A stretch of DNA of 64,000 nucleotides from Acrocarpospora pleiomorpha (GCF_009687885.1 NZ_BLAF01000023.1:80833-144832); one strand, 5' to 3'. Shown: positions 8,107-15,901, numbered from the stretch's first letter. Translations and numbers: made by a program. The notes: a model not told the origin generated them from the sequence alone.

Positions 8107-9273
8107 ATGGACGTTCTTGACCTGGCCCGGCTGCAGTTCGCCGTGACAGGAAGCCTGCACTTCCTGTTCGTGGCGCTGACACTCGGCCTGGCCCCCCTTG
8201 TCGCGATCATGAACACCCGCTACGTGCGCACCGGCAACCCCGAACACGAGCGGATGACCCGGTTCTGGGGTCAGATCTATGTCACCAACTACGCGCTCGG
8301 CATCGTCACCGGCCTGGTGATGGAGTTCCAGTTCGGGATGAGCTGGAGCGGGCTCTCGCACTACGCGGGCGACGTGTTCGGCGCGCCGCTGGCCATCGAG
8401 ACGCTGGTCGCGTTCTTCCTTGAGTCGACCTTCCTGGGCCTGTGGATCTTCGGGTGGCACCGGCTGCCGAAACGGCTCCATCTGGCCTGCATCTGGCTGG
8501 TGGCGCTGACCGCGTACGCGTCGGCGTTCTGGATCATGGTGGCCAACTCCTTCCTGCAGAACCCCGCCGGGGCGACCGTCCAGGGCGACCGGCTGGCGCT
8601 CACCGACTTCGGGGCGCTGCTCAGCAATCCGACGCTGGTGATGGCGCTGCCCCACGTGCTCTCCGCCGGGCTGCTGACCGCGGGGTGCGTGGTGATGGGG
8701 GCGAGCGCGTACCAGCTGTACCGGCGGACCGCGGAACGGGCGTTCTTCACGACCTCACTGCGGATCGGCGTGGTGACGGCCTTCGTGGGCGGGTTCCTCA
8801 CGGTCGGCTTCGGATACGCCCAGTTCGGGTTCGTCGAGACGGTTCAGCCCGACAAATGGTCCGCGAACGCGCTCGCCGGAACCGGGCTCGGCAGCATGCA
8901 GTCGATCGGCGAGACGCTGCAGCTGATCACCTTCCTGCTGCTGGTGTGCGTCAAGTGGCTGCCGCGCTGGCGGTGGGCCCAGCCGGTGCTGATGCTGCTC
9001 ACGGCGCTGCCGTTCATCGCCCTGGTGCTCGGCTGGATCGCCCGCGAGGAGGGCCGCCAGCCCTGGCTCATCTACGGCAAGCTCACCGTCGCCGACGCGC
9101 TCACCCCCGGGCTGACCGCGGGGCAGATCACGCTGTCGTTCCTCGCCTTCGTCGGGGTGCTCGGCATGCTGGCCGTCGTCGACTACCTGCTGATCGCCCG
9201 CCTGGTCCGGCGCGGTCCCGGCGTGGTCGCGCTGGGCGAGCAGCCGGCCCCCCAACCCGTCCTGACTTTCTAA
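8107..9273 (+). CDS. cydA: Cytochrome bd-type oxidase subunit I (short, divergent)
   Basis: The protein (388 residues, about nine membrane segments) should reduce O2 to water in the cytoplasmic membrane with CydB. Recognisable residues are His18 (heme b595/d side ligand, E. coli His19), Glu98 and Glu106 in AIETLVAFFLEST (E. coli Glu99/Glu107), His183 in ALPHVLSAG (His186) and the GRQPW motif. It is well below the usual 440-520 residues. In the quinol-loop segment VQPDKWSANA the E. coli Lys252 position is kept, but the Glu257 position reads Ala; by my hand alignment the Met393 heme b558 ligand position (IGETLQLITF) is Leu. The gene starts the cydABD-X-C operon behind PadR-type operators. Confidence 0.85.
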   Translation: MDVLDLARLQFAVTGSLHFLFVALTLGLAPLVAIMNTRYVRTGNPEHERMTRFWGQIYVTNYALGIVTGLVMEFQFGMSWSGLSHYAGDVFGAPLAIETLVAFFLESTFLGLWIFGWHRLPKRLHLACIWLVALTAYASAFWIMVANSFLQNPAGATVQGDRLALTDFGALLSNPTLVMALPHVLSAGLLTAGCVVMGASAYQLYRRTAERAFFTTSLRIGVVTAFVGGFLTVGFGYAQFGFVETVQPDKWSANALAGTGLGSMQSIGETLQLITFLLLVCVKWLPRWRWAQPVLMLLTALPFIALVLGWIAREEGRQPWLIYGKLTVADALTPGLTAGQITLSFLAFVGVLGMLAVVDYLLIARLVRRGPGVVALGEQPAPQPVLTF

Positions 9274-9282
9274 GGAGCTGTC

Positions 9283-10017
9283 GTGGAGATCCTCTGGTTC
9301 GGGATTCTCGCCGTCCTGCTGGCCGGCTACTTCGCCCTGGAGGGCTTCGACATCGGGGTCGGGCTGCTGCTGCCCTTCACCGGGGAGCGCGATCGGGCGG
9401 TGGGGGCGATCGCGCCGTTCGTGCTGGCCAACGAGGTGTGGCTGGTCGGGCTCGCGGGCGTGCTGTTCGGGGCCTTCCCGGTGCTGGAAGGGGAGGTGCT
9501 GAGCGAGCTCTACCCGGTGGTGGTGGGGTTGCTGGTGTCGTGGGTCGTACGGGACGCGGGGTTGTGGTTCCGCCGCAGGCTGGACGGGAGCGGCTGGCGG
9601 TCGTTCTGGACGGCGGCGGTCGCGGCGGGGTCGCTGGGGCTGGCGCTGTCCTGGGGTGGCGTGATCGCGGGGATCACCGGGGCGCCCGCGCTGCTGGGCG
9701 TGGTGTACGGGGTGGTGGTCGCGGTGGTGTTCGCGTTCCACGGGTGGACGTTCCTGGCGTGGCGGCTGCCGGGGGAGGCGGTGGCGCAGGGCGCGAGCCG
9801 TACCGGCCGGGGGCTGGCGCTGTCGGCGGCCGTGGCCGTCGCGCCGGTCGTGGCGCCGCTGGCGGTCCTGGCCCCTGACGTGCTCGGCGAGGCCGCCCCG
9901 TCGGCGACACTGTCGGTGCTGAGCCTTATGGTGTTGCCAGTCGTTCCCCTCATGGTGGGCGCGCAGATCTGGGTCTGGCGCGTGTTCCGGAGGGGCGCCG
10001 TTCCGACGTTCTTCTAG
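9283..10017 (+). CDS. cydB: Cytochrome bd-type oxidase subunit II (short)
   Basis: This GTG-started gene has an AAGGAG ribosome site overlapping the cydA stop. The N-terminal signature ALEGFDIGVGLLLP carries the conserved Asp of CydB, and FGAFP is also family-like. At 244 residues with about seven membrane segments it is shorter than usual (about 335-380), mirroring the short CydA. CydB pairs with CydA as the structural half of the oxidase. The shortening of both subunits suggests a compact subfamily rather than decay, because the frames are intact and cydDC are present. Confidence 0.83.
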   Translation: MEILWFGILAVLLAGYFALEGFDIGVGLLLPFTGERDRAVGAIAPFVLANEVWLVGLAGVLFGAFPVLEGEVLSELYPVVVGLLVSWVVRDAGLWFRRRLDGSGWRSFWTAAVAAGSLGLALSWGGVIAGITGAPALLGVVYGVVVAVVFAFHGWTFLAWRLPGEAVAQGASRTGRGLALSAAVAVAPVVAPLAVLAPDVLGEAAPSATLSVLSLMVLPVVPLMVGAQIWVWRVFRRGAVPTFF

Positions 10018-10030
10018 CCTCGGGGGAATC

Positions 10031-11665
10031 GTGCACCGGGATCTGATGCGGGTGCTGCCGCGGCGGCACCTGGCGGTCTGCCTGGGCGCCGCGATCGTGG
10101 CCGGGCTGCTGGTGCTGGTGCAGGCCGAACTGCTGGCCGGGGTGCTGTCCGGGCGGTTCGCGGTGAGCGCGCTGCTGCCGCTGGCGCTGGTGATCGGGCT
10201 GCGCGGGGCGCTCGGCTGGGCGCAGGGCGTCGCGGCCGGGCGCACCGCGAGCGGGGTGAAGTCGCTGCTGCGGCATCGGCTGCTGTCCCGGTTCCAGGAG
10301 CTGAGCCCGGCCGAGCATCGCTCGGGTGAGCTGGTGACGCTGACCGGGCGGGGTCTGGACGCGCTCGATCCCTATCTGACGGGATATCTGCCGTCGGTGG
10401 CGGTGGCCGCGGTGGTGCCGGTGGCAGTGCTGATCCGGCTCTTCGTGGCGGATCTGGCGACGGCGATCATCGTGCTGCTGACGCTGCCGCTGATTCCGAT
10501 CTTCGGGGCGCTGGTCGGGATGACCACCAAGGCGGTGACCGAGCGGCAGTGGCGCGCGCTGGCGCGGCTGGGCGGCCATTTCCTCGACGTGGTGCGCGGG
10601 CTGCCGACGCTGCGCGCGTTCGGGCGGGCCCGCTACCAGGCGTCGGTGATTCGCGACGTGGCCGATCAGCACCGGTCGGCGACCATGCGCACGCTGCGGG
10701 TGGCGTTCCTGTCGTCGCTGGTGCTGGAACTGGTCGCGTCGTTGTCGCTTGCGCTGGTGGCGGTCCCGGTGGGGTTGCGGCTGCTGTCGGGGTCACTGGA
10801 TCTGAGCACGGCGCTGCTGGTGCTGCTGCTGGCGCCGGAGGCGTATCTGCCGTTGCGGGCGATGGGGACCAGGTTCCACGCCGCGATGGAAGGGGTGACC
10901 GCCGCCGACCAGGCGTTCGCACTGCTGGGCGAGGAACGCCCCGGGGAGCCCGGGCGGCTGACAGCCCCCGAGGGCGTGCCCGAGATCCGCCTGGAGTCGG
11001 TGACCGTGCGCTATCCCGGCCGGGAGGACGCGGCGCTGACCGATGTCTCCCTGGTGATCGAGCCGGGCGAGCGGGTCGCCCTGGTGGGCCCGAGCGGAGC
11101 GGGCAAGAGCACCCTGCTCCACCTGCTGCTCGGTTTCGTCACCCCCACATCCGGCCGGGTACTGGTCGGCGGCGTCGACCTAGCCGACCTCGACCTGGAC
11201 ACCTGGCGCCGCCGCCTCGCCTTCGTCCCCCAGCGCCCCCACCTGTTCGCCACCTCGGTCGCCGACAACATCCGCCTCGGCTCCTCCGCCTCCCCCGACC
11301 AGATCCGCACGGCCTCCGCCGCCGCCCAAGCCGCCGAATTCATCGAAACCCTCCCGGAAGGCTACGACACAATCCTCGGCGAACGCGGCGCCAACCTCTC
11401 AGCAGGCCAACGCCAGCGCGTCGCCCTGGCCCGCGCCTTCTGCCGCCCCAACGCCGACCTCCTCCTCCTAGACGAACCCACCGCCCGCCTCGACGGCCGA
11501 AGCGAATCCACCGTCCTCACCTCCACCCGCCACCTCGCCGAAGGCCGCACCGCCATAATCGTCGCCCACCGCCCCGCCATGATCGACCTCGCCGACCGCG
11601 TAATCCACATAACCAACGGCGCAATCACCAAAGACCACGCACGCCCCGTAGGAGGCCTACGGTGA
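10031..11665 (+). CDS. cydD: ABC transporter for cytochrome bd assembly, CydD-like
   Basis: The 544-residue half-transporter has six membrane helices in the first ~320 residues and a C-terminal ATPase with Walker A GPSGAGKST, signature LSAGQRQRVALARAF and Walker B LLLLDEPTARLD. With CydC it exports a cysteine/glutathione-type thiol or heme-related cargo needed to mature cytochrome bd. It begins at a GTG 13 bp after cydB. The first half is written with G-ending codons and the ATPase half with C-ending codons, an abrupt skew change near 11.1 kb. An AGGAGG at 11650-11655 inside its 3' end serves the next frame, which overlaps the stop codon. Confidence 0.88.
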   Translation: MHRDLMRVLPRRHLAVCLGAAIVAGLLVLVQAELLAGVLSGRFAVSALLPLALVIGLRGALGWAQGVAAGRTASGVKSLLRHRLLSRFQELSPAEHRSGELVTLTGRGLDALDPYLTGYLPSVAVAAVVPVAVLIRLFVADLATAIIVLLTLPLIPIFGALVGMTTKAVTERQWRALARLGGHFLDVVRGLPTLRAFGRARYQASVIRDVADQHRSATMRTLRVAFLSSLVLELVASLSLALVAVPVGLRLLSGSLDLSTALLVLLLAPEAYLPLRAMGTRFHAAMEGVTAADQAFALLGEERPGEPGRLTAPEGVPEIRLESVTVRYPGREDAALTDVSLVIEPGERVALVGPSGAGKSTLLHLLLGFVTPTSGRVLVGGVDLADLDLDTWRRRLAFVPQRPHLFATSVADNIRLGSSASPDQIRTASAAAQAAEFIETLPEGYDTILGERGANLSAGQRQRVALARAFCRPNADLLLLDEPTARLDGRSESTVLTSTRHLAEGRTAIIVAHRPAMIDLADRVIHITNGAITKDHARPVGGLR

Positions 11666-12150
11666 CCAGCGCCTCCCCGGCCAACCGGACCGCGGGCAAT
11701 CCGTCGGATGCTCCCGTTTGTGGGAGGTTTGCGTTGATCACCGCATCTTCGGCCAGTCGGCTTACGGGCATTCCGTCGGGTTCTCCCCTTCCTGGGAGGT
11801 CTGCGCTGGCCAGCGCCTCCCCGGCCAACCTGACTGCAGGCGATCTGACGGGTGCTCCCGTTTCTGGGCGGTTTGCGGTAGTTGGCACACCTTCGGTCAG
11901 TTGGACTGCGGACGATCCGGTGGGCGCTGCCCTTTCTGGGAGGTCTGCGGTGGCCAGCGCCTCCCCGGCCAACCTGACTGCAGGCGATCTGGCGGGTGCT
12001 CCCGTTTCTGGGCGGTTTGCGGTAGTTGGCACACCTTCGGTCAGTTGGACTGTGGACGATCCGGTGGGCGCTGCCCTTTCTGGGAGGCGTGCGGTGATCA
12101 CCGCATTCCGGGCCAGGCTGCGGACATTCCTCGTTCTGGGGGGATTCTGA
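11662..12150 (+). CDS. Tandem-repeat ORF between cydD and cydC (possibly translated)
   Basis: A GTG at 11662 overlaps the cydD stop (GTGA), sits six bases after a perfect AGGAGG, and opens a 162-codon frame whose TGA overlaps the cydC ATG (TGATG). The product is built of 24-residue units starting G-R-[F/S]-A (for example GRFAVVGTPSVSW and GRSAVASASPANLTAGD) and has no family match. All six frames are largely stop-free here, so openness alone is weak evidence; the ribosome site and both overlaps are the real argument for translation. It may be a neutral minisatellite that happens to keep coupling between cydD and cydC, or a small repeat protein of the oxidase assembly operon. Confidence 0.45.
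   Translation: MTSASPANRTAGNPSDAPVCGRFALITASSASRLTGIPSGSPLPGRSALASASPANLTAGDLTGAPVSGRFAVVGTPSVSWTADDPVGAALSGRSAVASASPANLTAGDLAGAPVSGRFAVVGTPSVSWTVDDPVGAALSGRRAVITAFRARLRTFLVLGGF
11722..12147. repeat. 72-bp tandem repeat array with a 144-bp higher-order repeat
   Basis: Units start at 11722, 11794, 11866, 11938, 12010 and 12082, exactly 72 bp apart, each opening with GGGAGG or GGGCGG followed by T-C/T-TGCG. Units 11794-11937 and 11938-12081 are near-identical 144-bp copies, so alternate units form two types. A partial unit precedes the array (11662-11721) and the last unit decays into the cydC ribosome site. No spacer diversity is present, so it is not a CRISPR array. Confidence 0.9.
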
Positions 12151-13838
12151 TGAGTGGGTTGATTCCGAGCGGTCTGAATCGGCGGCTGGTCGTCGCCGCG
12201 CTGGCCGGGTCTGCGGCCGATCTGGCGGGGCTTGGGCTGATTGCTTCCGCCGCGTGGCTGATCACCAGGGCCGCTGAGCAGCCGCCGTTGGCCGCGCTTT
12301 CTGTGGCGATCGTCGGGGTGCGCGCGTTCGCGACTAGCCGGGGGGTCTTCCGTTATGCGGAGCGGCTCGCGGGGCATGACGTCGCGCTGCGTGCTCAGGC
12401 GGCGACGCGGGAGCGGCTCTACGAGGCGTTGATCCCGTCCGGGCCTCTCAGCCATCGTGGCGCGGATCTGCTCAGCCGCATGGTGGACGACACCGACGCG
12501 GTCCAGGATCTGCTGGTCCGGTGCTTGCTGCCCGCCATCGCCGCTCTCGTCACCGGAGCGGTGGCTGTCGTGATCGCGCTCTTCTTGTTGCCTGCGGCGG
12601 CCTTCGCTCTGCTGGCCGGACTCGTGATCGCCGGAGTCCTGCTGCCGATCGGCACGGCCGCCGCCTCCCGTCGCTGGTCGGCGCGGTTGGCTCCGGCTCG
12701 CGCCGACCTGGCCGCCCGCGTCGCCGATCTGGTGCACGGGTCCGCCGACCTCGCCGCGTACGGCGCGAAGGGGGAGGCGCTGGCCGCGGGGATGGCGGCG
12801 GACGACCATCTCGCGGCGCTTGAGCGTCGCCAGTCCCGGGTGAGTGCCACCGCGCTGCTGACCGGGGTGCTTACCCAGGGCCTCACCGTCGTCGCCATCG
12901 TGTGGATCTGCCAGGCCACCGGGACCGGCTCGGTGGCGACTGCTGTCCTGGCCCTGATGTCCCTGGTCGCCTTCGAACCCGTGCTTCCCCTGGCCGCGGC
13001 CGGAGAGCGCCTCACCGGCGTCCTCGCCGCTCTGCGCCGCCTCACCGATCTTCGATCCCTCCCGGCGGCCGTGACCGAACCGGCCGCCCCCGCCGTCACC
13101 CCGTCGGGACCGCTCACCATCGAGGTCTCCAATCTGGTGGTGCGGCACGGCGAAGCCCGGCCCGCCCTCAATGGCGTGAGTCTCACCCTCACCCCTGGGC
13201 GCCGCGTCGCCATCGTGGGCCCGAGCGGAGCCGGAAAGAGCACCCTGCTCTCCGCCCTGATGCGCACCATCGACTACGAATCCGGAAATATCACCATCAA
13301 CGAGGTCGAAGCGAGAGACCTCCCCTCCGAAACCGTCCGCCACCTCATGACCGGCCTCACCCAGGACCCCTACGTCTTCCAGGCATCCTTCAAGGACAAC
13401 CTCCGCCTGGCCGGCCCCGAAGCCTCAGACGAGGGACTCGCCAACGCCGTCCAGGCGGCCCACCTGGACACCTGGGCCGACCGCACCGGCTGGGACACCC
13501 CCCTGGGCGAAGACGGCCGCACCCTCTCCGGCGGCCAACTCCAACGCCTCGCCCTGGCCCGAGCCCTCCTCTACAACCCGCCCGTCCTCCTCCTCGACGA
13601 ACCCGCCGAAGCCCTGGACGAACAGACCGCCGCCGCCCTGATGGCCGACCTCCTGGACGCCACCCACGGCCGCACCACCCTCCTCATCACCCACCGCCTG
13701 CGCGGCCTGGAAGCGGTAGACGAAATCCTCGTCCTGGAAGACGGCCAGATCACCCAACGCGGCACCCACACCGACCTCACCACAACCGACGGCTACTACC
13801 GCACCCTCTGGCAATCCGAAGCCATGCTCCACACCTGA
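12150..13838 (+). CDS. cydC: ABC transporter for cytochrome bd assembly, CydC-like
   Basis: The ATG at 12150 follows GGGGGGA and starts the family-typical N-terminus, giving 562 residues; the frame is open far upstream only because it runs through the repeat array. Six membrane helices are followed by an ATPase with GPSGAGKST (Walker A), LSGGQLQRLALARAL (signature) and VLLLDEPAEALD (Walker B), and an H-loop THRL. It should pair with CydD as a heterodimeric exporter. Its last six codons are duplicated downstream of the stop. As in cydD, the ATPase half changes to C-rich codons. Confidence 0.88.
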   Translation: MSGLIPSGLNRRLVVAALAGSAADLAGLGLIASAAWLITRAAEQPPLAALSVAIVGVRAFATSRGVFRYAERLAGHDVALRAQAATRERLYEALIPSGPLSHRGADLLSRMVDDTDAVQDLLVRCLLPAIAALVTGAVAVVIALFLLPAAAFALLAGLVIAGVLLPIGTAAASRRWSARLAPARADLAARVADLVHGSADLAAYGAKGEALAAGMAADDHLAALERRQSRVSATALLTGVLTQGLTVVAIVWICQATGTGSVATAVLALMSLVAFEPVLPLAAAGERLTGVLAALRRLTDLRSLPAAVTEPAAPAVTPSGPLTIEVSNLVVRHGEARPALNGVSLTLTPGRRVAIVGPSGAGKSTLLSALMRTIDYESGNITINEVEARDLPSETVRHLMTGLTQDPYVFQASFKDNLRLAGPEASDEGLANAVQAAHLDTWADRTGWDTPLGEDGRTLSGGQLQRLALARALLYNPPVLLLDEPAEALDEQTAAALMADLLDATHGRTTLLITHRLRGLEAVDEILVLEDGQITQRGTHTDLTTTDGYYRTLWQSEAMLHT

Positions 13839-13965
13839 CCCGGCCACCACGCCGCGGCCGCCGCTCGCGTCCACCGCACAGGCCATGCTCCACACCTGAC
13901 GCGGCCCCGCCACGCCGTGGTCGCCGTTCCCGTCCGCCGCACTGGCCATGCTCCACGTTCTGACG
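13821..13965. repeat. Direct repeats copying the 3' end of cydC
   Basis: The string GCCATGCTCCACACCTGA, which forms the last codons and stop of cydC at 13821, recurs at 13882 and in altered form at 13945, followed each time by a similar GC-rich segment (CGGCC, CACGCCG, GTCC-CCGCAC). The spacing is 61 and 63 bp. This explains the short false ORFs here. From 13966 to 14069 I see no gene. Confidence 0.75.
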
Positions 13966-14069
13966 CGAGCCACTGCGCGCATCTGGACCGGCGGGCCGAC
14001 CAGAGCCCATCGGCCTGAACCCGGAGATTCCGGCCACCACCAGGTCCAGCCGCCACCGGGTCTGGCCAC

Positions 14070-14113
14070 CGATGGGCGTCCCCGGCCACCGCCGGGAGCG
14101 CCCATCGCCTTTT
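14070..14113 (+). terminator. Strong intrinsic terminator of the cyd operon
   Basis: Seventeen-base arms (CGATGGGCGTCCCCGGC and GCCGGGAGCGCCCATCG, two mismatches) surround a CACC loop and are followed by CCTTTT. It lies 230 bp beyond cydC and would also insulate the small minus-strand ORF that ends at 14112. Confidence 0.8.
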
Positions 14114-14195
14114 AGCCGAGCTGGGTGATTCGCGGTGGTTTGAGGGTGGACAGGATCTCATCGCTGCAGGAGCACGAGCCGCATCCGGGGTACAT
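14112..14195 (-). CDS. Possible 27-residue Cys-rich microprotein
   Basis: The frame starts with ATG at 14195, six bases after a good AGGAG ribosome site, and encodes 27 residues beginning MYPGCGSCSCSDEIL, with a CxxCxC cluster and a Pro/basic tail. It is transcribed away from thioredoxin, with about 105 bp between the starts. Such a cysteine cluster could bind metal or sense thiols, but no family is recognised. Chance is possible for so short an ORF; the ribosome site and redox neighbour raise its likelihood. Confidence 0.35.
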   Translation of the reverse strand: MYPGCGSCSCSDEILSTLKPPRITQLG

Positions 14196-14247
14196 GGGCC
14201 TCTCCTCATCTAGGGTTCTTTCCTTGGAGTCTGACGCGAGAAGCCTA

Positions 14248-14273
14248 GGAATGCTGGGCGCGGGCACATGGTT
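14248..14273 (+). promoter_or_regulatory. Sigma-R-type (thiol stress) promoter of thioredoxin
   Basis: GGAAT (14248-14252), an 18-bp spacer, then GTT (14271-14273) matches the established SigR/SigH consensus GGAAT-N18/19-GTT. It lies 26 bp before the thioredoxin start. Thioredoxin genes are classic members of this disulfide-stress regulon. Confidence 0.7.
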
Positions 14274-14299
14274 GTGTCCGATGAAGAAGGGAGTCGTGT

Positions 14300-14665
14300 G
14301 TGGCGACGATCGAGGTAACCGAGAAGAACTTCAACGAGATCGCGGACAGCGGGATCGTCTTGCTCGACTTCTGGGCGGCGTGGTGCGGGCCCTGCCGGAC
14401 GTTCGGGCCGATCTTTGAGAAGGCGTCCGAGGAGCACGCGGACATCACGTTCGGCAAGATCGATACGGAGGCGCAGCCCGCGTTGGCGCAGGGTTTCGAC
14501 ATCACCGCGATTCCCACCATCATGGCGGTCCGGGACGGCATCGTGGTGTTCTCCCAGCCGGGAGCCCTGCCGGGGGCGGCGCTTGAGGATCTGATCAAGC
14601 AGCTGCGGGCGCTGGACATGGACGCGATCCGCGCCGAGATCAACTCCGAGCTGAAGCCAAGCTAG
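14300..14665 (+). CDS. trxA: Thioredoxin
   Basis: The 121-residue cytoplasmic disulfide reductase has the active site WAAWCGPCRTF and the cis-Pro segment ITAIPTIM. The GTG start at 14300 follows AAGGGA and gives a normal length; an out-of-frame upstream ATG is ignored. It is a stand-alone thioredoxin without a reductase neighbour. A sigma-R-type promoter directly upstream predicts induction by disulfide stress. A hairpin terminator follows 10 bp after the stop. Confidence 0.93.
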   Translation: MATIEVTEKNFNEIADSGIVLLDFWAAWCGPCRTFGPIFEKASEEHADITFGKIDTEAQPALAQGFDITAIPTIMAVRDGIVVFSQPGALPGAALEDLIKQLRALDMDAIRAEINSELKPS

Positions 14666-14674
14666 GAAAACGAA

Positions 14675-14701
14675 ACAGGGCCTCCCGGCGGGGGGCCCTG
14701 T
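14675..14701 (+). terminator. Terminator after thioredoxin
   Basis: ACAGGGCC and GGCCCTGT pair perfectly across an 11-base loop that itself contains CCC/GGGG, followed by TTCGTCTTT. Confidence 0.75.
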
Positions 14702-14707
14702 TCGTCT

Positions 14708-15058
14708 TTGAGCACTTGGCCGATTCGGAACCGGCCGATTCGTAGCTTCCGGCCGGTTGAGCTTGCGCCTGGTTTGGAGTTCCCGGCGGCTCGAAGCTTG
14801 CGCTCAGTTTGTTTTCCGGACCGGTTTGTGGTTCCCGGACAGGTTCAGCCTTTGCGCCTGGTTCGGAGTTTCCGGACACGTTCGGTCTCCGCGCCTGGTT
14901 CAGAGTTTGCGCCTGGTTCGGGGTTCCTGGGCAGGTTCAACCCGCGGCCGGTTCGGGGTTACCGACCGGTTCGGAGTTGCGCCTGGTTCGGGGCTCCCGG
15001 ATGGGTTCAGCCCTCGCGGCCGGTTCAGGGTTTTCGGCCGGTTCGGGTTTGGGGTTGG
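14708..15058. repeat. Gene-free stretch of degenerate short repeats
   Basis: The motif GCGCCTGGTTCGG(A/G)GTT and its variants (CCGGTTCGG, CCGGACAGGTTCAG) recur at roughly 15-70-bp intervals from the thioredoxin terminator to the methyltransferase stop. Forward frames stay open but encode only low-complexity repeats with no start signals, so I see no gene. It looks like a decayed tandem array. Confidence 0.65.
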
Positions 15059-15847
15059 TTAGAGTTTGCGGCCGACGCCGCCGAAGCCGACTGAGGCGTG
15101 GGTGTCGGGGAGGTAGGTGTCCGCGTCGGGGCGCCAGTCGCGGGGGGCGACCAGGCCGGGGGCGAGGAGTTCGTAGCCGTCGAAGAACGGGAGGATTTCC
15201 TCGTATTCGCGTAGGGCCAGGGCTGCGGTGGCCTTCTTGTAGATCTCCAGGGCGGCTTCGCTGACGTCGGGGATCGCGGGTGCGGCGTGGGTGAGGGCCA
15301 GGTAGCTGCCGGGGGCGCTCAGGTCCCGCAGCTGGGCGACGATCTCGTATGGCTTGTCGGCTTCGTGGACGAAGTGCAGGAGCGCGAAGAGGAGGAACGC
15401 CACCGGGCGGTCGAAGTCGATCTCCTGGCTGACCTTGGCCAGCAGGTCGTCGGGCTGGCGGAAGTCGCCCATGACGACCTCCACGTTCTCGCCGCGGCTG
15501 AGCAGGGCCTGCCCGTGCGCGACCACGACGGGGTCGTAGTCGACGTAGACCACCTTGCAGTCCGGTGCGACCCGGTGGGCGATCTCGTGCACGTTGCCCT
15601 GGGTGGGCAGGCCCGAGCCGATGTCCACGATCTGGCGGATCCCGGCCTCGGCGAGGCAGTGCACGGTCCTGGCCAGGAATGCCCGATTCTCCAGCGCCGC
15701 CGCCCTGACGTCGGGGAACAGACTGGTCATCTGCTCCGCGGCGGCCCGGTCGGCGGCGAAGTTGTCCTTGCCCCCCAAGTAGTAGTCATACATGCGGGCC
15801 ACATTGGGCGTATTCGGATCGACGCCGGGCGGCGGCGGCTGGCTCAT
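15059..15847 (-). CDS. SAM-dependent methyltransferase (DUF574/Methyltransf_19 family)
   Basis: The 262-residue protein opens with the family hallmark NVARMYDYYLGGKDNFAADR and has a Rossmann SAM-binding motif IVDIGSGLPTQGNVHEIA and the acidic strand-end VVYVDYDPVVVAHG. These proteins are highly expanded in actinomycetes and their substrates are unknown. It is a single-gene unit; the 3' side is the degenerate repeat stretch, and the 5' side is 55 bp from the DAHP synthase stop. A GGGAGAACC ribosome site precedes the ATG. Confidence 0.88.
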   Translation of the reverse strand: MSQPPPPGVDPNTPNVARMYDYYLGGKDNFAADRAAAEQMTSLFPDVRAAALENRAFLARTVHCLAEAGIRQIVDIGSGLPTQGNVHEIAHRVAPDCKVVYVDYDPVVVAHGQALLSRGENVEVVMGDFRQPDDLLAKVSQEIDFDRPVAFLLFALLHFVHEADKPYEIVAQLRDLSAPGSYLALTHAAPAIPDVSEAALEIYKKATAALALREYEEILPFFDGYELLAPGLVAPRDWRPDADTYLPDTHASVGFGGVGRKL

Positions 15848-15901
15848 CGGTTCTCCCCTGGCTGCAGAGTGACGATCATACGGGGAAATCCCGAAATATC
15901 G

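Noticed and set aside
11662-12150. CRISPR-like array
   Set aside because: Units are contiguous 72-bp copies without unique spacers, and no cas gene is present.
11718-13838. 706-residue version of CydC starting inside the repeat array
   Set aside because: The extra 144 residues translate the minisatellite; a ribosome site and family-typical N-terminus are at 12150.
14090-14107. GGGAGCGCCCA string resembling a CebR box
   Set aside because: It is one arm of the cyd terminator hairpin and lacks the central GCGC palindrome spacing.
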